Positions 36,188 through 44,224 of a stretch of 64,000 bases of DNA are shown in pieces; position 1 is the stretch's first letter; the number at the start of each line of letters is the position of its first letter. The position numbers and the translations under genes were made by a program. The notes beneath the pieces are model-generated. The model saw only the letters and a program-made list of their open reading frames with translations. It was not told the origin of the DNA and ran no database searches. The stretch comes from Cohnella nanjingensis. GTDB taxonomy: Bacteria > Bacillota > Bacilli > Paenibacillales > Paenibacillaceae. The stretch covers positions 62,001 through 126,000 of the forward strand of contig NZ_JACJVP010000030.1 of NCBI RefSeq assembly GCF_014212125.1, in the 5' to 3' direction.

Positions 36188-36880
36188 TCAGTCTTCGGGC
36201 AGGCTGTTCCGAAGCGTCACGTACGAATCGGCAAAGTACTCGCGCACCCCTTGTTGAATCTGCGCGGAATCGTTGGATCGCAAGGCGGCGACGATCGTCC
36301 GGTGCTTGCCGATGACGGCGGCGACCTTGGATTCGCCTTGGGCGAATACCTCTTCGGTCGTGAGGAGCATGACCGTCATGACGAGCTGGCGAATGCTTTT
36401 CCACAGCTGCATCATCCGATTGTGCTTGGCTTCGGCGATGATCGCTTCGTGGAAAGAGAAATCCCGATAGGAAAATTCCACGATATCGCGATGTTTGGCC
36501 GCCAGCTCCATCTTGTCGATGATCTGCTCCAGCAAACGGATAAGGGCGCCGGTATCGCGTTCCGCCATTCGCTCCTGCACGAAGCTCTCGATCGTATATC
36601 GCACGTCGTAGAGCTCTTGAATCTCGCGTGCGCCCATGCCCAACACGATCGCGCCCATGCGCTCCAACCGGATGAGCCCTTCGTTAGACAGCGTTTTCAA
36701 AGCTTCTCTAACGGGGGAACGGCTCGTCCCGAAGTCGGCGGCGATCCGATTCTCGGACAGCTTCTCTCCGTGCGGGATGCTCCCGTTCACGATGGCCAGC
36801 CGCAGCTCGCAAGCGATCGTCTCGCCCAAGCCCGCACTCTTGAGCCATGCTGCGGGAAAATGATTCGTCGCCGTTGCCAT
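36188..36880 (-). CDS. gntR: GntR/FadR-family gluconate repressor
   Basis: About 230 residues. A GntR winged helix at the N-terminus (ELRLAIVNGSIPHGEKLSENRIAADFGTSRSPVREALKTLSNEGLI) and an FCD ligand-binding domain (YDVRYTIESFVQERMA, later DFSFHEAIIAEAKHNRM with the metal-binding His/Asp). It should repress the gnt genes and release DNA when gluconate binds. Operators matching the B. subtilis GntR site lie in front of gntP and of this gene, so it is probably autoregulated. ATG 36880 fits the AAGGA better than the GTG at 36889. Confidence 0.93.
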   Translation of the reverse strand: MATATNHFPAAWLKSAGLGETIACELRLAIVNGSIPHGEKLSENRIAADFGTSRSPVREALKTLSNEGLIRLERMGAIVLGMGAREIQELYDVRYTIESFVQERMAERDTGALIRLLEQIIDKMELAAKHRDIVEFSYRDFSFHEAIIAEAKHNRMMQLWKSIRQLVMTVMLLTTEEVFAQGESKVAAVIGKHRTIVAALRSNDSAQIQQGVREYFADSYVTLRNSLPED

Positions 36881-36908
36881 CGCTCGCACGTCCTTCCGTC
36901 CGCTATCG

Positions 36909-36925
36909 GTATACTTGTCGACAAC
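36909..36925. promoter_or_regulatory. GntR operator upstream of gntR
   Basis: GTATACTTGTCGACAA repeats the first 16 bases of the gntP operator, then diverges. It lies 29 bases upstream of the gntR start codon, indicating autoregulation. Confidence 0.8.
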
Positions 36926-36976
36926 TCTAAAGTAATATACTACGGCAGATGCGATCTGTCTACCGGAGCCCCCGAA

Positions 36977-37885
36977 TTAGCCGGAAGCTCCGAATCTTTG
37001 GCGGTAGCCGCACTTCTTGCACAGCTCTTCGACGACTTCCCTGCGGGAGAATCCGTCGTACATTCGCGTCGCGCGCTCGCCTTCGATGATCTCGGCGAAC
37101 GGCTTCTGATGAATATTGCCCAAGTTGATGACGCCTTCGCCGTCCAAGCAGCAAGGAATGACCGTGCCGTCCGAGAGCACGCCCGCTTGGTTGCGCAGCC
37201 CATGGCAGAAGCCTTTCCCTTCGTCCTCCTCCGCCTTCAGATCCGGCCACTTGAACTCATGCTCCTGATTGAGGTAGATGCGGTCGGCGAGCTTCAAGCC
37301 GCGCCCGCGCGCGAAGGTGTCTTCGATCGGCCGCTCGAGCCCGAACTCCCGTTCGAGCATCGACAGAATCTCCCGGTTGCGATTGCGCTCCTGGTTGGTC
37401 GCGTTATTCTCATCCAGGTTCCAGAGGCGAAGCGAGATGATAATCCCGCTCTGCCGGACAGCCTCCCGCGCGAAAGCAAGAACGCCCGACACGTATCCTT
37501 CCTTGTCCTTGGACCCTTCGTGACCGTCGAAGCTGTGCAGGGAGAAGTTGATCTGACGCAGCGCCGGCTTGCCCAGCAGCTTCGGCCCCGCCTTGCGCAG
37601 CAGGGTGCCGTTCGTCGTCAGGTTGACCTTGAAGCCTTTCTCGGCGCTGATATCGAGCAACTGGTCGAGCTTCGGATGCAGCAGCGGCTCCCCCTTGACG
37701 TGGAGATAGATATGGTCGGTATAGGGCTTCACCTGATCGAGCGTGTGGCTGAAGTCCTCGATCTTAATAAAATTGGCCTTGCGCTCAGTCGGCGGACAGA
37801 AGCTGCAGGCCAGATTGCATACGCTCGTAATCTCGATATAAAATTTCTTGAATCGCTTCAAAGGGTAACGCTCCATTTCCGTCAT
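36977..37885 (-). CDS. Radical SAM/SPASM-domain protein
   Basis: 302 residues. The 4Fe-4S cluster motif CNLACSFC (CxxxCxxC) lies near residues 23-30 and the SAM-binding region includes LTTNGTLL. The C-terminal SPASM-like part (VIPCCLDGEGVINLGNI and ELCKKCGY) carries four further Cys, fewer than in full SPASM domains, so it probably holds one auxiliary cluster. Such enzymes modify peptides or other substrates; no precursor peptide gene is visible nearby. An unusual loop with DENNATNQERNRNREIL precedes the SPASM part. Stands alone between gntR and a VTT membrane protein. Confidence 0.88.
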   Translation of the reverse strand: MTEMERYPLKRFKKFYIEITSVCNLACSFCPPTERKANFIKIEDFSHTLDQVKPYTDHIYLHVKGEPLLHPKLDQLLDISAEKGFKVNLTTNGTLLRKAGPKLLGKPALRQINFSLHSFDGHEGSKDKEGYVSGVLAFAREAVRQSGIIISLRLWNLDENNATNQERNRNREILSMLEREFGLERPIEDTFARGRGLKLADRIYLNQEHEFKWPDLKAEEDEGKGFCHGLRNQAGVLSDGTVIPCCLDGEGVINLGNIHQKPFAEIIEGERATRMYDGFSRREVVEELCKKCGYRQRFGASG

Positions 37886-37918
37886 TCCGACTCGATTACG
37901 CGAATCGGAGAATGATCA

Positions 37919-38530
37919 TCAGAGACTGCGTCCGGATTGACGGGCTTGCCGACGTCTCCACTGCTCGATCGCAAACAGGACGACCATGGCCGAGCAGAAG
38001 GCGATATAGCTTACGGTCAGTGTCCGGAGATCGGTATCGGGCAGCAGGATCGATGAACTGATGATTCCGAAGAGCCAGATGTGCGACAAATTGCCGACCA
38101 GCGTCGAGACGAAATAAGCGGACGACTTGATCGACGAGATGGAAGCCATAAACGAAATCACGTTGTTCGGCATGATGGGCAGCGTCCGCAGAAAAATGAT
38201 CGACCAGACGCCATAGTTCTGAAAGTACTTCTGCCACTTCTCATAGCGGCCCACGTTCCTCGACATCTTCCGGTTGAACCAGTCCGCGAACAGAAATTTG
38301 CAGCAATAATAAACGACGATCGAAGCGATAATGCCGATCAGCCAGCTCGTAATCAGGCCGTTGACGAGTCCGAGCGCAGAGATCTGCAGGAAGATCAGCG
38401 TCGAGAACGGAAAGAAGCCGAAAAAGCCCTGAACGATCGCGAGCGGAATGGTGAGGAGCAGCAGATAAAAGCCTTCCAGCTGCGTCGTCTCCAGGAGCCA
38501 GTCGATCGCATGATTAATGATATCCCCCAC
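37919..38530 (-). CDS. VTT-domain (TVP38/TMEM64, DedA-like) membrane protein
   Basis: 203 residues, about five helices. The VTT domain is recognised by FFPFSTLIFLQISALGLVNG, the charged cytoplasmic loop and FLRTLPIMPNNVISFMAS with the conserved Arg and Pro. Family members are linked to lipid scrambling or flipping across membranes. No close functional partner is visible in the neighbourhood. Confidence 0.85.
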   Translation of the reverse strand: MGDIINHAIDWLLETTQLEGFYLLLLTIPLAIVQGFFGFFPFSTLIFLQISALGLVNGLITSWLIGIIASIVVYYCCKFLFADWFNRKMSRNVGRYEKWQKYFQNYGVWSIIFLRTLPIMPNNVISFMASISSIKSSAYFVSTLVGNLSHIWLFGIISSSILLPDTDLRTLTVSYIAFCSAMVVLFAIEQWRRRQARQSGRSL

Positions 38531-38632
38531 GCGGCAATCACTCCATCCCCGGCCAACCCTACGACGAATCGTCGTACCATGTAAACTAACCTTACCACGA
38601 ACCGGTCTTGCGATGCAAAGGCTAAAGACTGG

Positions 38633-39139
38633 CTAACTTTTGGCGTCATAGAAGACGTGCCGGGCCCGGAGCCCTTCCGGACCGAGCGTGAGGATGCCGA
38701 ACGAATAGCGGGGCTGGCGCCGTTTGTCCGTGGGCGATCCGGGGTTGAACAGCAGAATTCCGTTTTTGGTCTTCAGCAAGGGAATGTGCGAATGGCCGAA
38801 AACGATGCCGTCCACTTGCGTGTCCTGAAAGGCCTCCATGGCGCGCGTCTCGGTGTGACCCCGGCCGCCGTCGCCGTGACCGTGAACCAGTCCGATGCGA
38901 CGGCTCCCGTAATGCAGCACTTTGCGGTAGCCGAACCGCTGCGCGATCTTCGGTCCGTCATTGTTGCCGGCGACGCCTTCCAACGGCGCGTACGCCGAGA
39001 AAAGATCGGCTACGCCGGGATCCGTCCAGTCTCCCGCGTGCAGGATGGCGTCCGCCGTCCGGAGTTCCGCGACCAGACGGGGCGGCAGCGTCTTCGCCAT
39101 TCTCGGCATATGCGTATCCGCGACCACGACGAGCTTCAT
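38633..39139 (-). CDS. YfcE/MJ0936-type metallophosphoesterase
   Basis: 168 residues. The calcineurin-like metal motifs are complete: VVADTHMPR (DxH), LHAGDWTD (GDxxD-like), GNNDG (GNxD), GLVHGHGDG and GHSHIPL (GHxH). Small two-metal phosphodiesterases of this type hydrolyse phosphodiesters in the cytoplasm; the natural substrate is unknown. Followed on the same strand by yqkE upstream (14-base gap), suggesting one transcript. Confidence 0.92.
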   Translation of the reverse strand: MKLVVVADTHMPRMAKTLPPRLVAELRTADAILHAGDWTDPGVADLFSAYAPLEGVAGNNDGPKIAQRFGYRKVLHYGSRRIGLVHGHGDGGRGHTETRAMEAFQDTQVDGIVFGHSHIPLLKTKNGILLFNPGSPTDKRRQPRYSFGILTLGPEGLRARHVFYDAKS

Positions 39140-39153
39140 AACTCCCGCCTCCG

Positions 39154-39417
39154 TTATTTATATTTCCGCCAGTCCATGCCGCTGTTGTCGAGCAAGTGCC
39201 CGAAGTCGTTCTCCAACCGTTTCTGCTCGGCCTTACGCGCCGCTTCCTCCTGAGCGCGACGCGCTTCGGCTTCCTTCTGCGCGTCTACTTTGAGCGCATC
39301 CGCGCGGGCTTTAAGCTTGCTTAGCGTATCGCCGTCGAGCAAATCCTTGAGCGTCGCCGGCTTGTCGTCTTTCGCGGCAGGCGTCGGGGTCCGCGGGTTC
39401 GTTTTTCTCTTCGCCAT
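39154..39417 (-). CDS. yqkE: YqkE-family protein (DUF3886)
   Basis: 87 residues, highly charged. A Lys/Pro-rich start, the conserved TLKDLLDGDTLSKLKA stretch, a Glu/Ala/Lys/Arg-rich helix (about 40-70) that is likely a coiled coil, and the family ending LDNSGMDWRKYK. Function unknown; conserved in Bacillus and Paenibacillus. GAGGTG precedes the start. Confidence 0.88.
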   Translation of the reverse strand: MAKRKTNPRTPTPAAKDDKPATLKDLLDGDTLSKLKARADALKVDAQKEAEARRAQEEAARKAEQKRLENDFGHLLDNSGMDWRKYK

Positions 39418-39484
39418 GATGAATCACCTCGATGAACATTATAGCCGATGCGAGGCGGCCTTCACCAATCTAGAAAAAAAGAGA

Positions 39485-39514
39485 TTGTGCAATGGCTGAA
39501 ATGGGCGCTATAAT
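39485..39514 (+). promoter_or_regulatory. Promoter of the YdjM-like gene
   Basis: TTGTGC, 18 bp, perfect TATAAT (39509-39514), 55 bases upstream of the start codon. Confidence 0.65.
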
Positions 39515-39568
39515 AGTCAAACAAATGTTCGCCTATCCGCTATCCCGTCAGTCATCGGAGGAAACCGC

Positions 39569-40216
39569 ATGAAAGGTTCGACACATCTGGCGATCGGCGT
39601 CGTCATCGGCGCCGCTGCCGCCTGCTATTATCCGTTCGATCTCAAACACGCCGCCTATTACGTGACCGTCGCCGGTTTCTCCGCGCTCAGCCCCGATCTG
39701 GACGGCAACAATCTGCTCAGCGCCAAGCTGGGCAAGCTGTCCCGCCTCATTCGCCGCGGCGCGCTCGGACTGAGCGCGCTGGCCATGGCGGTCGCCGCCT
39801 ATCTGCTCATCGCCGGGAAGCAGGCGGACCCGAAGCTCGTCCTCTTCGCCGTCCCGGTCTTTCTCCTCATGCTCGTCGCGGGGAACGGCGCGATCCGCAA
39901 CGCCCTCGTCAGCCTTTGCGGCGGCGGCCTGCTGTATGCCGGCTTCCGCGATCAGCTCGATTGGCTCGTCGGCTTCGGAATTTACGTCGCTTGGGCGCCG
40001 TGGCTGGCTCACCGCGGCATGACCCATACGATCTGGGCGACCGCACTCTGGGGTTGGATCGGCCTCGGTTTGGAGCGTTATCTCGGCGTTCCCGGCATCG
40101 CCATGACCGCCGTCGTCGGCTACGCTTCTCACCTGGTCGCCGATACGTTAACGCCGAGCGGCGTCAAATGGCTCTTCCCGCTCTACGGCAAATCCATCAA
40201 GCTCCGCGTCTTCTAA
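39569..40216 (+). CDS. YdjM-like metal-dependent membrane hydrolase (DUF457)
   Basis: 215 residues, about five helices. The family metal-binding pattern is present: THLAIG at the N-terminus, SPDLDGNN, HRGMTHT and SHLVADTLTPSGVKWLFPL. Members (YdjM, YfhP) are integral membrane proteins predicted to be metal-dependent hydrolases; physiological substrates are not known. It ends three bases before the convergent MMPL gene with no terminator between them. Confidence 0.9.
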   Translation: MKGSTHLAIGVVIGAAAACYYPFDLKHAAYYVTVAGFSALSPDLDGNNLLSAKLGKLSRLIRRGALGLSALAMAVAAYLLIAGKQADPKLVLFAVPVFLLMLVAGNGAIRNALVSLCGGGLLYAGFRDQLDWLVGFGIYVAWAPWLAHRGMTHTIWATALWGWIGLGLERYLGVPGIAMTAVVGYASHLVADTLTPSGVKWLFPLYGKSIKLRVF

Positions 40217-40219
40217 CGG

Positions 40220-42334
40220 TCAGGGCAGCCACCAATTCCACCTGCCCAGCAGCTTCATCAGCGCAGGCACGAGCAGCAGGCGGACGATCGTCGCATCGAT
40301 GAATACCGCGGCGGCGATCCCGATGCCGAGCTGCCGGACGCCCGCCACGCCGCCGAAGGCGAACGGCAGCGTCACCGCGAGCATGATCGCCGCCGCGGCG
40401 GTAATGACCGGGCCGGTCTGCGCCAGCCCTTCCCGCACCGCCCGCTCGTTGTCGCCCGTCCGCGTATAGATCTCGCGTATCCGCGCGAAGAGAAAGACGC
40501 CGTAATCCATGCTGATGCCGAACGTAAGGCCGAATACGAATACCGGAATCATCACCGCGATATCCGAATCGCCGCCGCCTAGGCGCCCCGAAGCGAAGAG
40601 CCATGTCGTCAAGCCGAACGAGGCCGCGATGCTGGCGAAGTTCAACAGGATCGCTTTGAGCGGCACGACGAGCGAACGGAACATCCAGACGAGCGCCGCC
40701 CCGTTCGCCGCGAAGATGAACGACAGCGCGTCCAGAAGCCGAACCCGGATCTCGCTCAGCACTTCCTGATGGTACTTGGCTTCCCCGCTTGCATACAGAC
40801 GCAGCCCGCCGACTTGCGCATCCAGCGAACGTATCCCTTCCTGCGCTTCCCGCGAACCCGCTTCTCCGCCAACCATGACGGAGATCAGCAGCAAATTCCC
40901 TTGATTGAAAGAGTGCGACGTCTCCATCCCCGCCAACCGGGCCAACATCGGCCGCGGAAGGTCCCGCACCGCGCCGGCGGTCACCGTATCGCCCTGCAGC
41001 GCCGTGTCCACCCGGAGCACGTGCGGATTCGCCGCGAGCCGGCGCACCGCTTCGCGCGCGTCCCGCCAGTCCTCCGGACCGAAAGCCGTTCCGCGGCTTT
41101 CCGCCAGAAGCCACGCTTGCGTCGCGCCCGGCCACCCGAAGCGCTGCTCCCACAAGGCCGCAGCCTGCCGGGAAGGCGTCTCCGAAGGCAAGGAAGCGGC
41201 GGTCGGAATTGCCAGCCGCATCCCCGCTGCCGGGAGGATGCAGACGGCCAACAGCGCAGCGGCGGCGCACGCGACGGCTGCCGGACGCCTCATCACGAAG
41301 CCGCTGAGGGCCAGCCAGTGCCCCTTCGGGCCAGTGCCGGCCTCCGGCGTCCGGAACCGGTCTCCCATGGAAGCGAGCAGCGCGGGAACGAGCGTCAGCG
41401 CGGCCAATACCGACAAGGCCACGGCGATCATCGCGCCGAGCGCGACCGAGCGGAAGATCGGCATGCGGATCCACAGAATGCCGATTAGCCCGAACAGCAT
41501 GCAGAGACCCGATGCGGCGACCGCGCCGCCCGATGAGGCGATCGTCCGCGCGAGCGCCTCTTCGATCGGACGCCGGCGGAGCTCCGATCGGAAGCGGCTC
41601 GCCATGAGCAGGGCGAAGTCGATGCTGAGCGAGAGCCCGACCATCGGGAGGACGTCGATCACGAACACCGACAGCGCCAAATGCCTGCCGACGGCGTAGA
41701 GGACGCCCATCGCGCCGACGACCGCGACCATGCCCGACGCGATGGGAATGAGCGCGGGGACGAGACCGCCCAGGGCGAGCCAGAGGATGAGCAGCGCGAT
41801 CGGCAGGCCGATCCGCTCCGCCTGCCGGAGATCCGCTTGGCTGGTCGCGTTCACGTCCGCCTGCACGGCGTCTTCGCCGGTCACGCGGACGGAGATCCCC
41901 TCGCCGACCGGCAGCAGCGCGCGCAAGCGCCTGATGTTCGCCGCGCGATCGGCTCCGGGCGCATCGAACGACAGCGTCGCATAGGCATACCGGCCCGACG
42001 TTCTCCCCGCCCCCTCGTTCGGCGCGTCGATCCGTCCGAAGCCGCCCGCGGCTTCAACCCGCGCGAGGGCGCTTCGGATGAACGCATCGAAGCGCGAGCG
42101 CGCGACGCCCGTCTCCCGCTCGAACAAGAGAAGGACGGGACGCGCCGGGATGCCGAAGCGCTCCGCCAACGCGCGCTGAACCTGAGCATGGGTGCCCGGT
42201 GCCGATAAGCCGGGCTCCTTGGCCGCTTCGGGGAGCTTGACGGCAAACCAGCCGGAGACGGCCAGCAGCAGCAGCCAGCCGAAGATGATTCCGCGTCCGC
42301 GGCGTACCGCGAGCCGGGCAAGCGCACCGCTCAT
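40220..42334 (-). CDS. MMPL/RND-family lipid exporter
   Basis: 704 residues with the duplicated MMPL layout: one helix, an extracytoplasmic domain (about 40-165), five helices, then the same again. Helix motifs include IDVLPMVGLSLSIDFALLMASRFR (Asp pair of the proton path) and the matching FGLTFGISMDYGVFLFARIRE. MMPL proteins move lipids or hydrophobic products out of the membrane using the proton gradient. The start overlaps the stop of the FAD oxidoreductase gene (ATGA), making it the last gene of a coupled four-gene polyketide operon; it probably exports or relocates the product. Confidence 0.92.
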   Translation of the reverse strand: MSGALARLAVRRGRGIIFGWLLLLAVSGWFAVKLPEAAKEPGLSAPGTHAQVQRALAERFGIPARPVLLLFERETGVARSRFDAFIRSALARVEAAGGFGRIDAPNEGAGRTSGRYAYATLSFDAPGADRAANIRRLRALLPVGEGISVRVTGEDAVQADVNATSQADLRQAERIGLPIALLILWLALGGLVPALIPIASGMVAVVGAMGVLYAVGRHLALSVFVIDVLPMVGLSLSIDFALLMASRFRSELRRRPIEEALARTIASSGGAVAASGLCMLFGLIGILWIRMPIFRSVALGAMIAVALSVLAALTLVPALLASMGDRFRTPEAGTGPKGHWLALSGFVMRRPAAVACAAAALLAVCILPAAGMRLAIPTAASLPSETPSRQAAALWEQRFGWPGATQAWLLAESRGTAFGPEDWRDAREAVRRLAANPHVLRVDTALQGDTVTAGAVRDLPRPMLARLAGMETSHSFNQGNLLLISVMVGGEAGSREAQEGIRSLDAQVGGLRLYASGEAKYHQEVLSEIRVRLLDALSFIFAANGAALVWMFRSLVVPLKAILLNFASIAASFGLTTWLFASGRLGGGDSDIAVMIPVFVFGLTFGISMDYGVFLFARIREIYTRTGDNERAVREGLAQTGPVITAAAAIMLAVTLPFAFGGVAGVRQLGIGIAAAVFIDATIVRLLLVPALMKLLGRWNWWLP

Positions 42335-43479
42335 CCCGGCGATATCGCGCCGCTCGGTCGGGTCGCCTGGAACAGTCGGACGGCAGCAGCCGGCGCGCGC
42401 GCGCCGAGACGCAGCAGAGCGGAGGACACCAGCGGCCGCGTCAGCGCGGCCTGGAGCAGGCTGCCCCAACGTGCGGGCGCGCGGAAATCGCGGCGCAGCG
42501 CCCGCTCGTACGCTTCCCGCCAGCCCGCGAGGCTCACGGCGCCGCGCAGGTAGTCGTCCGCGAGCGGCGCGCAGCGCTCGACCGACCGCAGCGCCATCGC
42601 CATCCCGTCCCCGCACAGCGGCGGCACGACGATCGCGGCATCGCCGACGTGCGGCACGATGCCCCAGGCGACCGGCTCGCGCGTCGGCCGCACCGGCGAT
42701 GCGCTCTGGTCCGTCCCGGGCACCGGCCGGCCGCCCGAGAGCCTGTCCGCCAGGGCGGGGTGCAGCGCGGCGACCGAACGCAGCCATTCGCTGCCGCGCA
42801 GATCCAGCGTTCGGGCCAGACGCGCGTTCAGCACGGCGGCCACGTTCACGCGTCCGTCTTCGACGGGCGCGACGCCGGCATAACCGCCGGCGAACAGATA
42901 CAGTTCCACGGCTGTCGTCGCTTCGAGTCCCTCTAGCTGCGTTTTTCTCCCGATTTGCCACGCGTCGCCCGCCGCCTGCCGGCCGCCCGTCAGTTCCACT
43001 CGCCGCTGCCGCCCCCATGCGCCGATCGCCGCGCGTCCACATAGCATCTCCCGGCCTCCGCCGCCCGTCGCCTCCACGAGATAACCTTCCGGCACGCGGC
43101 TGATCCCGTGGACGGTTACGCCCGAACGGATCTCCGCGCCTTTGTCCGCCGCCGAAGCGCGCAACGCCTCGTCCAGAGCGAACCGGCTCAGCCCGAGCGC
43201 AGAGTCGGGCAGCGGGAACGCCATGCGCGCGCCGCCCGCCGCGATCAAGCGGACTTGATCGATGACGGCCGGCCGCAGAACGCCGAGCGAAGGATCGAAG
43301 CCCAGCCAGGCGAGGCTGATCTTGGACTCCGGCGACAGAAATTCGCCGCAAGCCTTATGCTTCGGGAACGTGCCGCGATCGAGCAGCAGCGTGCGCCAAC
43401 CGCGCGCCGCCAGCGCGCCTGCCATGCCGCTGCCGGCGATGCCCGCGCCGAGGATGATCGCGTCATAGGGGGTGCCCAT
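42331..43479 (-). CDS. FAD-dependent oxidoreductase (geranylgeranyl-reductase/hydroxylase-like)
   Basis: 382 residues. The FAD Rossmann motif DAIILGAGIAGSGMAGALAARG, followed by the KHKACGEFLSPES stretch typical of geranylgeranyl reductase-like flavoproteins, and a second FAD motif near PLCGDGMAMALRSVE. In other type III PKS operons (for example Streptomyces srsABC) a flavoprotein hydroxylates the alkylresorcinol ring; a similar step is likely here. It overlaps the methyltransferase gene by 17 bases and the MMPL gene by four. Confidence 0.88.
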   Translation of the reverse strand: MGTPYDAIILGAGIAGSGMAGALAARGWRTLLLDRGTFPKHKACGEFLSPESKISLAWLGFDPSLGVLRPAVIDQVRLIAAGGARMAFPLPDSALGLSRFALDEALRASAADKGAEIRSGVTVHGISRVPEGYLVEATGGGGREMLCGRAAIGAWGRQRRVELTGGRQAAGDAWQIGRKTQLEGLEATTAVELYLFAGGYAGVAPVEDGRVNVAAVLNARLARTLDLRGSEWLRSVAALHPALADRLSGGRPVPGTDQSASPVRPTREPVAWGIVPHVGDAAIVVPPLCGDGMAMALRSVERCAPLADDYLRGAVSLAGWREAYERALRRDFRAPARWGSLLQAALTRPLVSSALLRLGARAPAAAVRLFQATRPSGAISPG

Positions 43480-44224
43480 GATCACCAGCTCCGTTCATCG
43501 GTTGATTATCCTTGCCCACGGCCGGCCGGATCGTCACCGCATAGCGGAACAACGGCCGCCAATCGTAATGGAGAATCGATGCGAACGGCAGACGGCCGAG
43601 CGTCTCCCAATCGGCGCCGCGAAAGCCCTTCGCGACGGAGAGCGGCCCGTCGTGGCGAATATAGCGGTTGCGGGAGACGATCCGGGTGACGAGCCAAACT
43701 GCCGACCAGGCGATCCAATGCCGGTGGATGTCGCCGACGACGACGCCGACGCGCGCCGCGCGCAGCATCGCCGACACCGCGGCCGGCATGTCGTCGCCGG
43801 TGAAATGGTGAAGCACCTGCGTCGCGGTCACCACGTCCGCGGCGCCGGGCGGCAGCGCGAACAGATCGCCGCGCCGCACCTCGACGCGCGGTTCCCGCCC
43901 ATAGTAGCGGCGCGCCTCGTCGCACGCCTCCGCCGTCTCGTCGAGCAGCACGATGCGCAGCTCCACGCCGCGCCGGTCCGCCCAGCGCAGCAAGCGCCGG
44001 TTGACGTCGCCCGAGCCGGCGCCGACATCGAGGAGCGTCCACCGCGCGGGCTGCCCCGCCTCCGCCCACAGCCGCTTCACCCCATGAAGCGTTGGCCCCG
44101 CCGCGCCGAAGATGCGATTGAGCCGCCGCAGATGGCGCAGCGCCTCGCGCAGCTCCGCGCCGCCGGCTGCGCGGTCGTCCATCAGCTCCGGCGCCGTCGC
44201 CCGCTCGCGCAGCCGGTCAAACAT
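43463..44224 (-). CDS. Class I SAM-dependent methyltransferase
   Basis: 253 residues. SAM-binding motif I is LLDVGAGSGDVNRRLL, motif II RIVLLDETAEA, and VVTATQVLHHF lies at motif IV. The N-terminal helical part (ELREALRHLRRLNRIFGAAGPT) resembles methyltransferases that follow type III PKS genes. ATG 44224 overlaps the PKS stop by 8 bases. Probably methylates the polyketide product. It is a soluble class I enzyme, not the isoprenylcysteine-methyltransferase type of SrsB or BpsB. Confidence 0.88.
   Translation of the reverse strand: MFDRLRERATAPELMDDRAAGGAELREALRHLRRLNRIFGAAGPTLHGVKRLWAEAGQPARWTLLDVGAGSGDVNRRLLRWADRRGVELRIVLLDETAEACDEARRYYGREPRVEVRRGDLFALPPGAADVVTATQVLHHFTGDDMPAAVSAMLRAARVGVVVGDIHRHWIAWSAVWLVTRIVSRNRYIRHDGPLSVAKGFRGADWETLGRLPFASILHYDWRPLFRYAVTIRPAVGKDNQPMNGAGDHGHPL

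Noticed and set aside
36977..37885. RiPP (peptide natural product) cluster around the radical SAM/SPASM gene
   Set aside because: No small precursor ORF with a ribosome binding site, peptidase or exporter was found adjacent to it.
40220..43351. A 1043-residue MMPL protein
   Set aside because: The first ~340 residues are a shadow of the FAD oxidoreductase gene. The MMPL start is the ATGA overlap at 42334.
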